A DNA stretch of 47,746 nt, taken from assembly GCA_021647625.1 (NCBI GenBank), contig JAKIUJ010000004.1, positions 1 through 47,746 on the forward strand. Direction: 5' to 3'. Shown piece by piece: positions 1 to 9,172 of this stretch (positions are counted from its first letter, which is position 1; the number at the start of each line of letters is the position of its first letter). The notes beneath the pieces were generated by a model. It made no database searches, had not been told where the DNA came from, and saw only the letters and a list, made by a program, of their open reading frames with translations. Origin of the DNA: Desulfobacula sp. (GTDB lineage Bacteria > Desulfobacterota > Desulfobacteria > Desulfobacterales > Desulfobacteraceae). The position numbers and the translations under genes are program-made.

Positions 1-100
1 GCTGACATTATCTGTTTTGTTTTTCATTTATAATTATCGTTTTTGAGTAAACGCTCTTTCTCACGGTAGGTAAACATCTGGCGAAAAACTTGCGTAATTT

Positions 101-826
101 TCAGGTAGAGAAGCGTAGGAATCTACAATAGGTATATGTATAAATAAAAGAGGATACACCATCTTTAATGCCCGTGGTGGTCGATCGGGGCATGGATACA
201 TCATCATACACATAGGTTTGCTGGCCGCCATCTGGGGTGTCAATTTGTGTAATCCTGCCAAACACATCGTAGGTATAGGTGGTTAAAAAGCCGTTCTCGT
301 TTTCAAATAACAAGGGTTTACCATATCTAAAGTCCACGGACGGATATTGGCTGATATGGTTGTATATACCTGTAGAAGGTCGAGTGATCTTTGTTGCATA
401 GGTATCAATTTGGCTGTCATACTCATAAATGGTGACATTGCCTTTGGGATCTGTAATGGATGTTACATTACCATAAATATCATACCCGTACTGGGTCACA
501 GGGCTACCGCCTGTGTCATTATACGCGTATTCGGTCAACAGATTACCGGTCACACTTTCATATGAATAATCAATTTGACGCAATAATCCCGCAACACTGC
601 CGGACAAGGTTTCTGATGTGATTCTTAAGGGATATGTAGCGCCTGTGCCGTAAAAATCATAGGTATAAGTAGTCACGGCATTTTCTGTCAGACCTGTGCC
701 GGAAATTATGGTGCTTTCTATGCTGCCGTGATCTGCAAAATAGGTATAGTCTTCCTGCACAAAGGCCTGGGTGTTGGTATCGTACTGGGTGTCTATTTTA
801 GATGACAATCTGATAAAGAACTTCTA
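101..826 (-). pseudogene. RHS/YD-repeat protein fragment
   Basis: ORF with repeated YD motifs (YTYDFYGTG, YGYDIYGNVTSITDPKGN, YTYDVFGRITQIDTPDGG). The repeats stop abruptly at both ends: C-terminal 'YTYTYCRFLRFST*', and a 5' stop at about 824. No ATG. Confidence 0.75.
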
Positions 827-1696
827 TGGAAAGCCAATTTTAATTCTGACAATTCCATTGAGACTTACGATAAGGCAATTCATTCTTTTTTATCTTTCAT
901 TGGGGTATCTTCTCCACAGGAATTAAGAGAGATTAATCATGGCCATGTGATCGCGTTTAAAAAATATTTACAAAGCCAGGGTCAAAGTCCGCGAACGATA
1001 AATAATAGATTGTCTGCGATTTCTTCTTTGTTTAATCATTTAATTGATAAACAAGTGGTTAAAATTAATGTGGCCCAGGGTGTTCGCCGGATGAAAATTA
1101 ACTCTGACCGGGTTGAGGCAAAAGTGCTGAGTCCAAAGGAAGTCCGGAAAATGTTGAGCATTCCGGATCCGTTCAAGCTCCAGGGATTGAGAGACAAAGC
1201 CATATTGAGCACACTGTTTTTTACCGGCTGCAGAGTGTCTGAAGTCTGCAAGCTCAAGGTAAAGGACTTTTACCAAGAACAAGGGTTTTATATCATGGAT
1301 TTCTGGGTCAAGGGTGGCAAACGAAATCGTCTGGCCATCAACCAGGAGTTGCAGATAACAATAAGAGAATATCTGAGGATGGCCGGCCATGAGGACGAAA
1401 AAGAGAGCTTTTTGTTTTTACCGGTAAAGCATGCTCCCGGAAAAACAGATAAGAAAAGAAAGATGAGTCGGAAGACCATCGATTATTTGTTTAAAAAGTA
1501 TGCAAAGCTCGCTTTGCTTGATGGCGTTACACCGCATTCTGCCCGAGCGACCTTTATCACCCAGGCCCTGGAGAATAATTGTCCTATTGAGGCGGTACAA
1601 AAGACCGTGGGGCATTCTCAGATTAAGACCACCCAGATGTATGACAAGCGAGTTGCCAAGTACCGGGAAAGTGCCAGTTTTGCCGTTAGGTATTAA
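806..1696 (+). CDS. Tyrosine recombinase/integrase, 5'-truncated
   Basis: Frame open from 806, just after TGA 803-805 (QSDKELLWKANFNSDNSIETYDKAIHSFLSFIGVSSPQELREINHGHVIAFKKYL...). Catalytic signature present: GCRVSEVCKL, HSARATF, VGHSQIKTTQMY. Listed ORF starts at GTG 947. Confidence 0.8.
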   Translation, partial: QSDKELLWKANFNSDNSIETYDKAIHSFLSFIGVSSPQELREINHGHVIAFKKYLQSQGQSPRTINNRLSAISSLFNHLIDKQVVKINVAQGVRRMKINSDRVEAKVLSPKEVRKMLSIPDPFKLQGLRDKAILSTLFFTGCRVSEVCKLKVKDFYQEQGFYIMDFWVKGGKRNRLAINQELQITIREYLRMAGHEDEKESFLFLPVKHAPGKTDKKRKMSRKTIDYLFKKYAKLALLDGVTPHSARATFITQALENNCPIEAVQKTVGHSQIKTTQMYDKRVAKYRESASFAVRY

Positions 1697-1762
1697 GTCC
1701 CTCTATATAATAAGGTATAACCGGAGGAAATTCGGTAAATCTTAAGTTTTGCCGAAATAAAA

Positions 1763-1797
1763 AAAGAGGAAGCAAAATTAAATATTACTTCCTCTTT
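1763..1797. terminator. Bidirectional rho-independent-type terminator
   Basis: AAAGAGGAAG-N15-CTTCCTCTTT stem with A-rich left and T-rich right flanks, between the integrase and the next gene. Confidence 0.65.
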
Positions 1798-2099
1798 TCT
1801 TAAAAAAGCTGATCCACCACGGATCGAATATAGTAATGTATCATGTTTTCAAAAGTGTGGCTATGTCTAATGGTATCGGGTGATTCCTCTCCTAAAAGCT
1901 AATATTGTCCGTTTTAGGTGCATGGATTACCCTTCAAAAAATCTGAAACGCTCTTAAATCGAAAATATGGGGATCATTTTTTACAGCAATTCTGTGAAAG
2001 GTGTTTCTGTTGTAGTTTCGAGTCAGGTAGAGAGAATTTTTAAAATCAACAGGCCAGCATTACAGAATGCTCTCGATGTCCAGTTGATAACACTAATTC

Positions 2100-2630
2100 T
2101 TATTTCTTGGCTTTTTTTAAATCAGAAAATGAAAAATCTTTGACGGACAAAGCTAAATAAGAAATAAAAAACCACCAGCCGCTTAATCCAATGATCATGA
2201 TATTTTGATTATAATAATATCCGTGATACAGCAGTAAAGGTGCTTGATTATCAGATGAAAAAATAAATATGATTGATAAAGCTGAGGCAATTATGGCGGG
2301 AATGAAGTGTACTATACTTGCTGGTCTTATCTTGTAATTTTTTATTAAAGACTGTTTGGTGATAAAAAACATCACTGGCCCCAATAAATAAACAGCTGTG
2401 ATTGGAAAGATGTTCAATATTTTATAATCGTTTAGCAAATCCATTATAAAAAAGATGTAATGGATTTGATATAAGCTAAATACAAAGAATAAATCTAATA
2501 GTAACCAGCTTTTGATAGATTTAACATCAGCAATAAGTTGTCCAACAGAGATAAGAACAGATAGCAGAAATCCATAAAATGTGATGATTAATATCAGAAA
2601 TAATTTTATGTTGCCGATTTGAATTTCCAT
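2100..2630 (-). CDS. Multi-TM protein resembling the membrane half of AraC-type regulators; no C-terminal HTH, possibly truncated
   Basis: 176 aa, about six hydrophobic segments, ends ...KDFSFSDLKKAKK without a DNA-binding domain. Confidence 0.4.
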   Translation of the reverse strand: MEIQIGNIKLFLILIITFYGFLLSVLISVGQLIADVKSIKSWLLLDLFFVFSLYQIHYIFFIMDLLNDYKILNIFPITAVYLLGPVMFFITKQSLIKNYKIRPASIVHFIPAIIASALSIIFIFSSDNQAPLLLYHGYYYNQNIMIIGLSGWWFFISYLALSVKDFSFSDLKKAKK

Positions 2631-2676
2631 AACCCACTTGTTTTGAATGCTTTGTTTATTCTAAGATTCCCTAATG

Positions 2677-3180
2677 TTAAAAATAACGAATTTTCGATAT
2701 ATAAAAAATCGTCTCTCCTTTTGGTGAAGAAACCTTGATTTTATCCCCCACTCGTTTTCCTAACATTGCTTTACCTAAGGGCGAATCCATACTAAGTTTT
2801 CCATCAACAACATTAAACTCATCAGGTCCAACAATACGATATTCGACCTCTTCTCCTTCTTCATCCTCGAGGGTAACAAAAGCACCAAAATAAACTTTAT
2901 CCTGATCATCAGGAATATGATTGACCACATTCATTCCGTCGAGACGGTTCGTTAAAAATCGAACCCTGCTATCAATTTCTCGCAAGCGTTTCTTGCCATA
3001 AATGTATTCGGCATTTTCGCTACGATCACCTTGTGCGGCAGCCTTTGCAACTCTATCGGTCACATCTGGACGCTCAACTTTCCACAAGTATTGAAGCTCT
3101 TCAGTTAATTTTCGTTCACCTTCCGGGGTGATATACTTGGAACCTTTTTCTCTAGGAGGACGCCATCTACCCATTTTCAA
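2677..3180 (-). CDS. greB: Transcription elongation factor GreB
   Basis: KYITPEGERKLTEELQYLWKVERPDVTDRVAKAAAQGDRSENAEYIYGKKRLREIDSRVRFL and C-terminal SPLGKAMLGKRVGD are typical GreA/GreB sequence. Confidence 0.92.
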   Translation of the reverse strand: MKMGRWRPPREKGSKYITPEGERKLTEELQYLWKVERPDVTDRVAKAAAQGDRSENAEYIYGKKRLREIDSRVRFLTNRLDGMNVVNHIPDDQDKVYFGAFVTLEDEEGEEVEYRIVGPDEFNVVDGKLSMDSPLGKAMLGKRVGDKIKVSSPKGETIFYISKIRYF

Positions 3181-3566
3181 CTCTCAGTCTTTTAAGGAAG
3201 GTCCCGCATCTGTTTTTTAACATCGGCAACCAATTCCATCTGGCATATTGAAACATTTTAAACCTTCATTAAACCAATCGGTTGCAGAAAGTGTGCTATC
3301 TTTATCCATTATATTCCTTCCTATAATGTTTAGGATCTGCGGCTAACCGGATGCCAAAAAAATAGATACTTGCCACAGCTTTTCATCCGGTTTGACCGTA
3401 GCATCCTTTTAGTTGTCCGATCTTTTATATATATGGGGATTTCTAAAAATGCCAATGTTTCATTTAATACGGGCATAACAGGTTCAAACATCTGCGGTTT
3501 ACCCGTCAGCATGTTTTTGTTAGGCTCTCCGCTTTTATCATTCTAATATTGTTTATATTTTTCAAC

Positions 3567-3590
3567 GTTTGTTGTATTTTTTCAACAAAC
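3567..3590. repeat. Inverted repeat upstream of IS91-like element 1
   Basis: GTTTGTTG-tatttttt-CAACAAAC, about 75 bp before the transposase start; candidate subterminal hairpin. Confidence 0.45.
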
Positions 3591-3664
3591 CATCTATACT
3601 ATACAACCATATTGAATTTTCAAATGAAATATATTGAAAAGCTTACCATTATTTCAGGTTTAGT

Positions 3665-5027
3665 ATGGCACAATCATCAATTAAAAATGGTTTTCATATT
3701 TATCAGCCTCGCAATCCCAAAGCAAGCGCTTATTACAAGTGCGTTGAAAGTCATTTTGAAGAATTAGAGCAAGCATGGGATGATATGTATAAATCCCGTT
3801 ATGGCTATTGGCGCACATATGTCATGACTGTGATTTACAAATATCTGGATTGTGGAGATCTTCATTTTGGATTTGCCAGGGTGCGTTGTGAAGATTGTGG
3901 TCATGAGTATTTGTTGGCATTTTCTTGTAAGCGTCGGCATTTTTGTCCCTCATGCCATCAGAAAAGGGTTGTTGAGTATGGAGAATGGTTGCTGACTAAT
4001 GTTTTAAAAGATGTCCCTTATAAACAATGGGTTTTCAGTATCCCCAAAAGATTGCGGATTTATTTTCTTTATGATCGCAAATTGCTGGCAAAACTCTCTA
4101 TATGTGCATGGAATGTTATCACGGCTTACCTTAAATCCACTGTGCTATATGATGATGCTGTTCCCGGCGCCAGTATTGCTGTTCAGACCTATGGTGATTT
4201 TCTCAACTTCAATCCTCATCTCCACGCCATAGTTTTAGATGGATCTTTCCTGGAAGATGGCAGCTTTCAGACTGCATCAGTATTTATGCTTGAAGACCTG
4301 GAAGAGGCATTTCAGTATGAGGTGCTAAAAATGCTCAAGAAAGAGGGAAAGATAAATGATACTATTATTGAGAACATGCTTTCATGGCACCATTCCGGGT
4401 TTTAACGTGTATATTGGTGACAGAATTGAACCTGATGATAAAGCCGGACTTGGCAATCTGGCAAGATATATCATTCGTGCCTGTTTTTCCCAGGAAAGAA
4501 TGGTTTATGTCCCGGCAAAAAAATCTGATGATGGTGTTGCCAAAGTTATTTATACATCCAAAGATAGAAAAACCCGAAAAGTGTTTACTGCTTTGGAGTG
4601 GCTCGCCAGGTTGGTAACACATATTCCCAGCAGATATGAGCATACTGTCAGATATTATGGATATTTTTCAAACAAGTCCAGAGGAATGAGAAAGAAGGCA
4701 GACGCTGATGATGTGATCCAGACAATCATACCAAATGATATGTCTTCCAGCGAAGCAAAACAGAATTGGGCTCGTTTAATTCAAAAAATCTATGAGGTCG
4801 ATCCTCTTGTCTGCCCAAAATGCCAGGGTCAAATGAAAATCATCTCTATCATTGATGATTTTGAAATAATAGATAAAATTTTAAAACATCTGAATCTCTG
4901 GGATATCCGCAACCATGATCCGCCGGAGATAGAAGCTGTTTATATTCCTGAATTAACATATATTGAAGATTCAGATTATGATAATTCAGGCTCACAGATT
5001 CCAGTATTTGACACCTTTTGGAGTTGA
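3665..5027 (+). mobile_element. IS91-like transposase, split by a one-nucleotide frameshift
   Basis: ORFs 3665..4405 and 4356..5027 join as ...SWHHSGF/NVYIGDRIEPDDKAG... at TTTT 4400-4403. N-terminal zinc motif CEDCGHEYLLAFSCKRRHFCPSCHQ, HUH-type 'NPHLHAIVLDG', 'HTVRYYGYFSN', C-terminal CPKCQGQM. Confidence 0.85.
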
Positions 5028-5161
5028 TATTTTTAAAATTGAGTTGAGGGATTACAGGTGTCCTATACTCAAATTCAGCCGTTTCCGGTCAATTTTAACA
5101 AAAATCACATTGTTTTTATTCATTACAACTGTCCGTCTAATTTTCCCCTGAACAGCTTTTT

Positions 5162-5206
5162 ACCCAACCCAGGAAGGGCACATGTTGTGCCCTTCCTGGG
5201 TTGGGT
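5162..5206. repeat. Perfect 21-bp stem, 3-nt loop hairpin downstream of IS91-like element 1
   Basis: ACCCAACCCAGGAAGGGCACA-tgt-TGTGCCCTTCCTGGGTTGGGT, exact reverse complement, no immediate T tract. Confidence 0.9.
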
Positions 5207-5335
5207 GCATATTTCATATATTTTTTTCTATTTCTTGACAAAGGGCAAAAAAGCATTTACTTATCCTTTTCAAATTTTCTCGATCACAAGATATGGTGTT
5301 TAGCGGTTAGGATCACAAAGAGGAAATCAGCCATA

Positions 5336-5705
5336 ATGGATAGTAAATTGACACAGTTTATTTATACCATCATTAAACACCATGGCATTACTCATTTGGC
5401 TCAAGAATATCTGTTGAACCGACCCCCAGGCCTTACTTTGATCACCGGTCCTATTGCCTCTATTTTGCTGAGGGACCTGCGGAAAGTGTATTGACCGCTG
5501 CCTGGTTCGAGCTGTTACCGAACAGGGTCATGACAAGGTAAAATGCCGGTTGCACCTGGCCCAATCCAGGAAATACGTAATAAAGACTTACCAGTTTGAA
5601 GGATATGGGTGCGGGTTGTGTCAGACAGGGGTCCCCTCCTGTGAGGCCGGTATTCCGGTTAAGGCTGCCAGACGGGCACGGGAGAGGGGGGAGGACTTCC
5701 GATGA
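5336..5705 (+). pseudogene. Remnant of a 4Fe-4S (QueG-like / ferredoxin-type) protein
   Basis: N-terminal fragment MDSKLTQFIYTIIKHHG, then in another frame YCLYFAEG, then CGKCIDRCLVRAVTEQGHDKVKCRLHLAQSRKYVIKTYQFEGYGCGLCQTGVPSCEAGIPVKAA*; at least one frame change. Confidence 0.6.
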
Positions 5706-5842
5706 CGGTCATTACTTTACTGCCCCTTCATCTACTATTCCAATAATTTGAAAAATATTATTTACAGCTTTATGACGATTGGAACGCAGGACCGTTTTCC
5801 GACCCTGCCTGAATAATTTAATCAACTAAAAAATTACCTTTT

Positions 5843-6634
5843 TTAAAGTTTTTTTCTGTTAACACCTGCAAGACCTAAAAGGCCAAGCCCAAAGAGAAAC
5901 ATTGTGGCGGGTTCCGGAACAGGGTTCGTATCTTGACCTGTAATTTCCATGACAGAGAGTTCAAAATTATAGTTCCCTGTTTGGGAAAACAGTTTATCTG
6001 ATAGACCTTCGTAGATTAACCTTCCATAAAATCCAAATTGATATTGTTGGCCTGCTGTCAATGTGTCAGAAAAAGAAAAAGACTGAGATAAAGATCCTCC
6101 ACCTATTCTCTTTGTAAACGAGTTGTTCCCTCGTGGTCCAAATGAAAAATCAGCGTAAAAGGCCTCATGTGTACCAATAAAATTCCCTGTGAGATCTAAT
6201 AAAGCATTTGTTTCCGGGGTAAAGTAGAGCGTAAAAAAAGAGGTAGCGTTAAGCCCCACTCCAACATCATCTCTCCAAACATCATTATGTGTATAATCCG
6301 CTGTAATTTTAGTATCTGTCATTTTTGCAAGAAGCTGGCTGGAGGAGGTAAAAAGCTGTGATTGTTGACGATTTGTTACTGTGGCCTGTAAATCATATAT
6401 ATTAGTATCAGGATCTTTAGAAGCTGCACCCTTTATTGCTGTCTTATCAAAATCTCCTGCTGAAACCATATCCGGGAGCGCCGTTTTGGTCCCTGAATGT
6501 TCACCAAATTTATACCCGGCATTGACCCGCCTCCATGTCTCATCTATAGTTGCTGCATACGCTTGAGTCGTCATAGTCAGACAAATCATGGTGAAAAACA
6601 AAATTCCAAAACTTTTTTTGCTCAATGGTATCAT
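5843..6634 (-). CDS. PEP-CTERM sorting-domain secreted protein
   Basis: N-terminal signal peptide; C-terminus NPVPEPATMFLFGLGLLGLAGVNRKKL. SD-like GGGGAAG before ATG. Confidence 0.93.
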   Translation of the reverse strand: MIPLSKKSFGILFFTMICLTMTTQAYAATIDETWRRVNAGYKFGEHSGTKTALPDMVSAGDFDKTAIKGAASKDPDTNIYDLQATVTNRQQSQLFTSSSQLLAKMTDTKITADYTHNDVWRDDVGVGLNATSFFTLYFTPETNALLDLTGNFIGTHEAFYADFSFGPRGNNSFTKRIGGGSLSQSFSFSDTLTAGQQYQFGFYGRLIYEGLSDKLFSQTGNYNFELSVMEITGQDTNPVPEPATMFLFGLGLLGLAGVNRKKL

Positions 6635-6735
6635 AACTTCCCCTTTTCTTTCTCTATGTGTTAAATTTTTAGTCGTCTAATATTCATTATGCGGCCTTTA
6701 AACGCAGTGACTATTCTCATTATTTAGATTAATAC

Positions 6736-6751
6736 AGCAAAATACATACCA
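6736..6751 (-). promoter_or_regulatory. Candidate sigma54 (-24/-12) promoter for the 5843..6634 gene
   Basis: Minus strand TGGTATGTATTTTGCT fits TGGCACG-N4-TTGCW with GG-N10-GC spacing, about 102 nt from the ATG. Confidence 0.6.
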
Positions 6752-6962
6752 AAGACCACTATGCTATTATTTTTGAAACCTGGTTTATGGCAATACATAA
6801 GTAGTGAGACCTTTGATCAACTCAGGCCAGGAAAGCGCTACTTATCCCAAAACAGACAGGCCGGTGAAAGGCTGGCAATATTCGGATCACGATAAAACCA
6901 GGAGTCTTTAATGAATTCGAGGTCCCCATTTTAATATTTATCAAACCGGCTGATTTTAAACC

Positions 6963-6978
6963 TGGCTGATATCAGCCA
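6963..6978. promoter_or_regulatory. Perfect 16-bp palindrome (candidate activator site)
   Basis: TGGCTGATATCAGCCA equals its reverse complement. Confidence 0.6.
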
Positions 6979-6980
6979 AT

Positions 6981-7002
6981 CTGGCTGTACGATAACAGCC
7001 AG
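6981..7002. promoter_or_regulatory. Second dyad with the same half-site
   Basis: CTGGCTGT-acgata-ACAGCCAG; half-site TGGCTG shared with the adjacent palindrome. Confidence 0.6.
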
Positions 7003-7084
7003 CAGCCAGACAAACCCCATACCACTCACCTCATTTTGTTTCATAACATTGTAATACCGATTGATTATCAGTCTTCATACGATC

Positions 7085-7100
7085 CGGTATAAATATTGCT
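7085..7100 (+). promoter_or_regulatory. Candidate sigma54 (-24/-12) promoter for the 7204..7824 gene
   Basis: CGGTATAAATATTGCT: GG-N10-GC with TTGCT, about 104 nt before ATG 7204 and 83-122 bp downstream of the dyads. Confidence 0.55.
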
Positions 7101-7203
7101 CTATCGTTATCCATCGGTTTCGTCCTTCGTGGATGACAGATGATTTTTTAAACAGAGTCCGGATATGAACAACCCGGGTTCAATCAAAAAAGGAGTAAGA
7201 TTT

Positions 7204-7824
7204 ATGAAAAGAAAAATTTTTTTAATCCTGGCAGCTGTTTTTTTATACTGCACGACACTCCAGGCAGCAACCATAGTAGACACAGGCCCGGGAACAACAG
7301 GCCTCCGGGACTTTGGAACTGCCCAGTGGCTTTCCAGCCGGTTCACCCTTGATCAGGATTATTTTATTACAGATATCGCCGGCTGGGTGGTATCAGAAGA
7401 TCGTGCAGGACAAAGGTTTTCCATCTCGATTTATCACAACGACAATGGAGAAACACCCGGCACTCATATCTATACAAATGGTGCCGTCATATCCGGTACG
7501 GATTATGCCAGCTGGGAAGGATACCATATCAGCTATCAAAACGGGCTTGAACTTCTTTCCGGAGATTACTGGGTCAATTTCGAAAAACGGACGGCCAACG
7601 TGGATGATTACGATGGTTTCATGCCCTACAACTCTGCAAATCCTTTGGTTCATGGTGCTGTAATTACCGCACCGCTAACGCTCTGGAGTGAGTTTGATGA
7701 TTTAAAATTAGGCATCCGTATAACCGGAGACCTTGTAAACCCAGTTCCGGAACCGGCCACACTGTTTCTATTCGGCAGCGGCATGATAGGACTTGCAGGT
7801 ATCAACCGGAAAAAATATTTGTAA
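7204..7824 (+). CDS. PEP-CTERM sorting-domain secreted protein
   Basis: Start at 7204 (MKRKIFLILAAVFLYCTTLQA) after GGAGTAAG SD; C-terminus NPVPEPATLFLFGSGMIGLAGINRKKYL. Confidence 0.92.
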   Translation: MKRKIFLILAAVFLYCTTLQAATIVDTGPGTTGLRDFGTAQWLSSRFTLDQDYFITDIAGWVVSEDRAGQRFSISIYHNDNGETPGTHIYTNGAVISGTDYASWEGYHISYQNGLELLSGDYWVNFEKRTANVDDYDGFMPYNSANPLVHGAVITAPLTLWSEFDDLKLGIRITGDLVNPVPEPATLFLFGSGMIGLAGINRKKYL

Positions 7825-7849
7825 ATATTATTTTTATAAGATCGGAACC

Positions 7850-9172
7850 TTATCCCTGCTGCGTCCCGATTCCATACTTCTGGAGACGGTATCTTAATGC
7901 ACTTCGTGTGATACCAAGCTCTCTTGCGGCCTGGGACTGATTCCAGCGGCACTTTGTCAATGCGACCAACAAAAGGTTCTGTTCCTGGGCAACCAGGTCC
8001 AGGGGGGAGGAGTGATCACTTGCACGCCGCAGATTTTCGGTTTTGGGTTTCAAAAACAAATGCTCCGGCAGAATCATATTATCATGGCTGATGAGGACAG
8101 CCCGTTCCATGGTATTTTTTAATTCCCGTACATTCCCCGGCCAGGAGTGCCTTTGCAGCAATTCTCGACTTTCCCTGGAGACCTGAACCCCTGGCTGGTT
8201 GAACTCAGTTGCAAAATATTCAATAAAATAATCGGTTAAAATATCAACATCTCCCGGCCGCTCCCTTAGTGCCGGCATTGTCAGACAGACCGTGTTAAGT
8301 CGATAAAAAAGATCTGCCCTGAATATTTTTTTCAGAATCATATCTTCCAGATCCAGGTTGGTTGCTGACAATATCTTGACTGAAACCGGCCGGGATCGGG
8401 TACTGCCGACCGGGGTGATTACTTTTTCCTCTACAGCATGCAAAAGCTTAGGCTGCAGTGCTAAAGGGAGGTCTCCGATTTCATCTAAAAAGATAATACC
8501 GCCGTCTGCTTTGGAAAATGCACCTTCCCTGTTATCTGTTGCACCGGTAAATGCTCCTTTTTTATGTCCGAAAAGCTCACTTTCGAGAAGATCCCGCGGA
8601 ATGGCGGCACAATTGACCCGTACCATGGGGCCTTCAGATCGTCTGGACGACTGATGAATAGCTCTTGCAGCCAATTCCTTTCCGGTCCCGGACTCTCCGG
8701 TAATCAAAACCGAGCTGTCTGTGGATGCAAAAAGAGAGATATCCCGGCGGACTGTTTCCATGATCTCACATTCCCCCATCAACTGTTCTTTTATAGTTCC
8801 GGCATGATTCTTTGAGGCCAGCGCCTGCCCGGCAAGGGTGATCAACTGGTTATGGTTCACCGGTTTTGTCACAAAATCAAACGCCCCCTGCTTCATGGCG
8901 GTAACGGCTGTTTCAACCGTTCCAAAAGCAGTGAGGATAATCACTGGAATATCTGAAAAATTTTGTTGCCCAAACGCAAGGACTTCAAACCCATCCATCG
9001 GTTTCATCTTAATATCCGTTATGACAATATCAGGCCCCCACGTCTTCCAGACCTTAATTCCCTCTTTCCCGTTTTCAGCAGTTGTTACCTTAAACCCGTT
9101 ATCTTTCAGGACCATTCCCAATATCCGCCTCAACCGGGCTTCATCTTCTATCAGTAAAATCTTTTCATTCAT
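7850..9172 (-). CDS. Sigma54-dependent response regulator (receiver-AAA+-Fis HTH)
   Basis: Receiver domain; GESGTGKELAARAIH Walker A; GAFTGA motif; C-terminal NQSQAARELGITRSALRYRLQKYGI. Possibly PrsR-like given PEP-CTERM context. Confidence 0.95.
   Translation of the reverse strand: MNEKILLIEDEARLRRILGMVLKDNGFKVTTAENGKEGIKVWKTWGPDIVITDIKMKPMDGFEVLAFGQQNFSDIPVIILTAFGTVETAVTAMKQGAFDFVTKPVNHNQLITLAGQALASKNHAGTIKEQLMGECEIMETVRRDISLFASTDSSVLITGESGTGKELAARAIHQSSRRSEGPMVRVNCAAIPRDLLESELFGHKKGAFTGATDNREGAFSKADGGIIFLDEIGDLPLALQPKLLHAVEEKVITPVGSTRSRPVSVKILSATNLDLEDMILKKIFRADLFYRLNTVCLTMPALRERPGDVDILTDYFIEYFATEFNQPGVQVSRESRELLQRHSWPGNVRELKNTMERAVLISHDNMILPEHLFLKPKTENLRRASDHSSPLDLVAQEQNLLLVALTKCRWNQSQAARELGITRSALRYRLQKYGIGTQQG

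Noticed and set aside
3213-3512. Short minus-strand fragments (MDKDSTLSATDWFNEGLKCF..., MLTGKPQMFEPVMPVLNETLAFL...) as genes
   Set aside because: Too short, no family assigned; probably debris next to the IS91-like insertion.
8358-8654. Plus-strand ORFs opposite the response regulator and kinase (8358..8654, 8564..8815, 8838..9203, 10027..10368 and others)
   Set aside because: Antisense shadows of strongly supported CDSs, with no recognisable domains.
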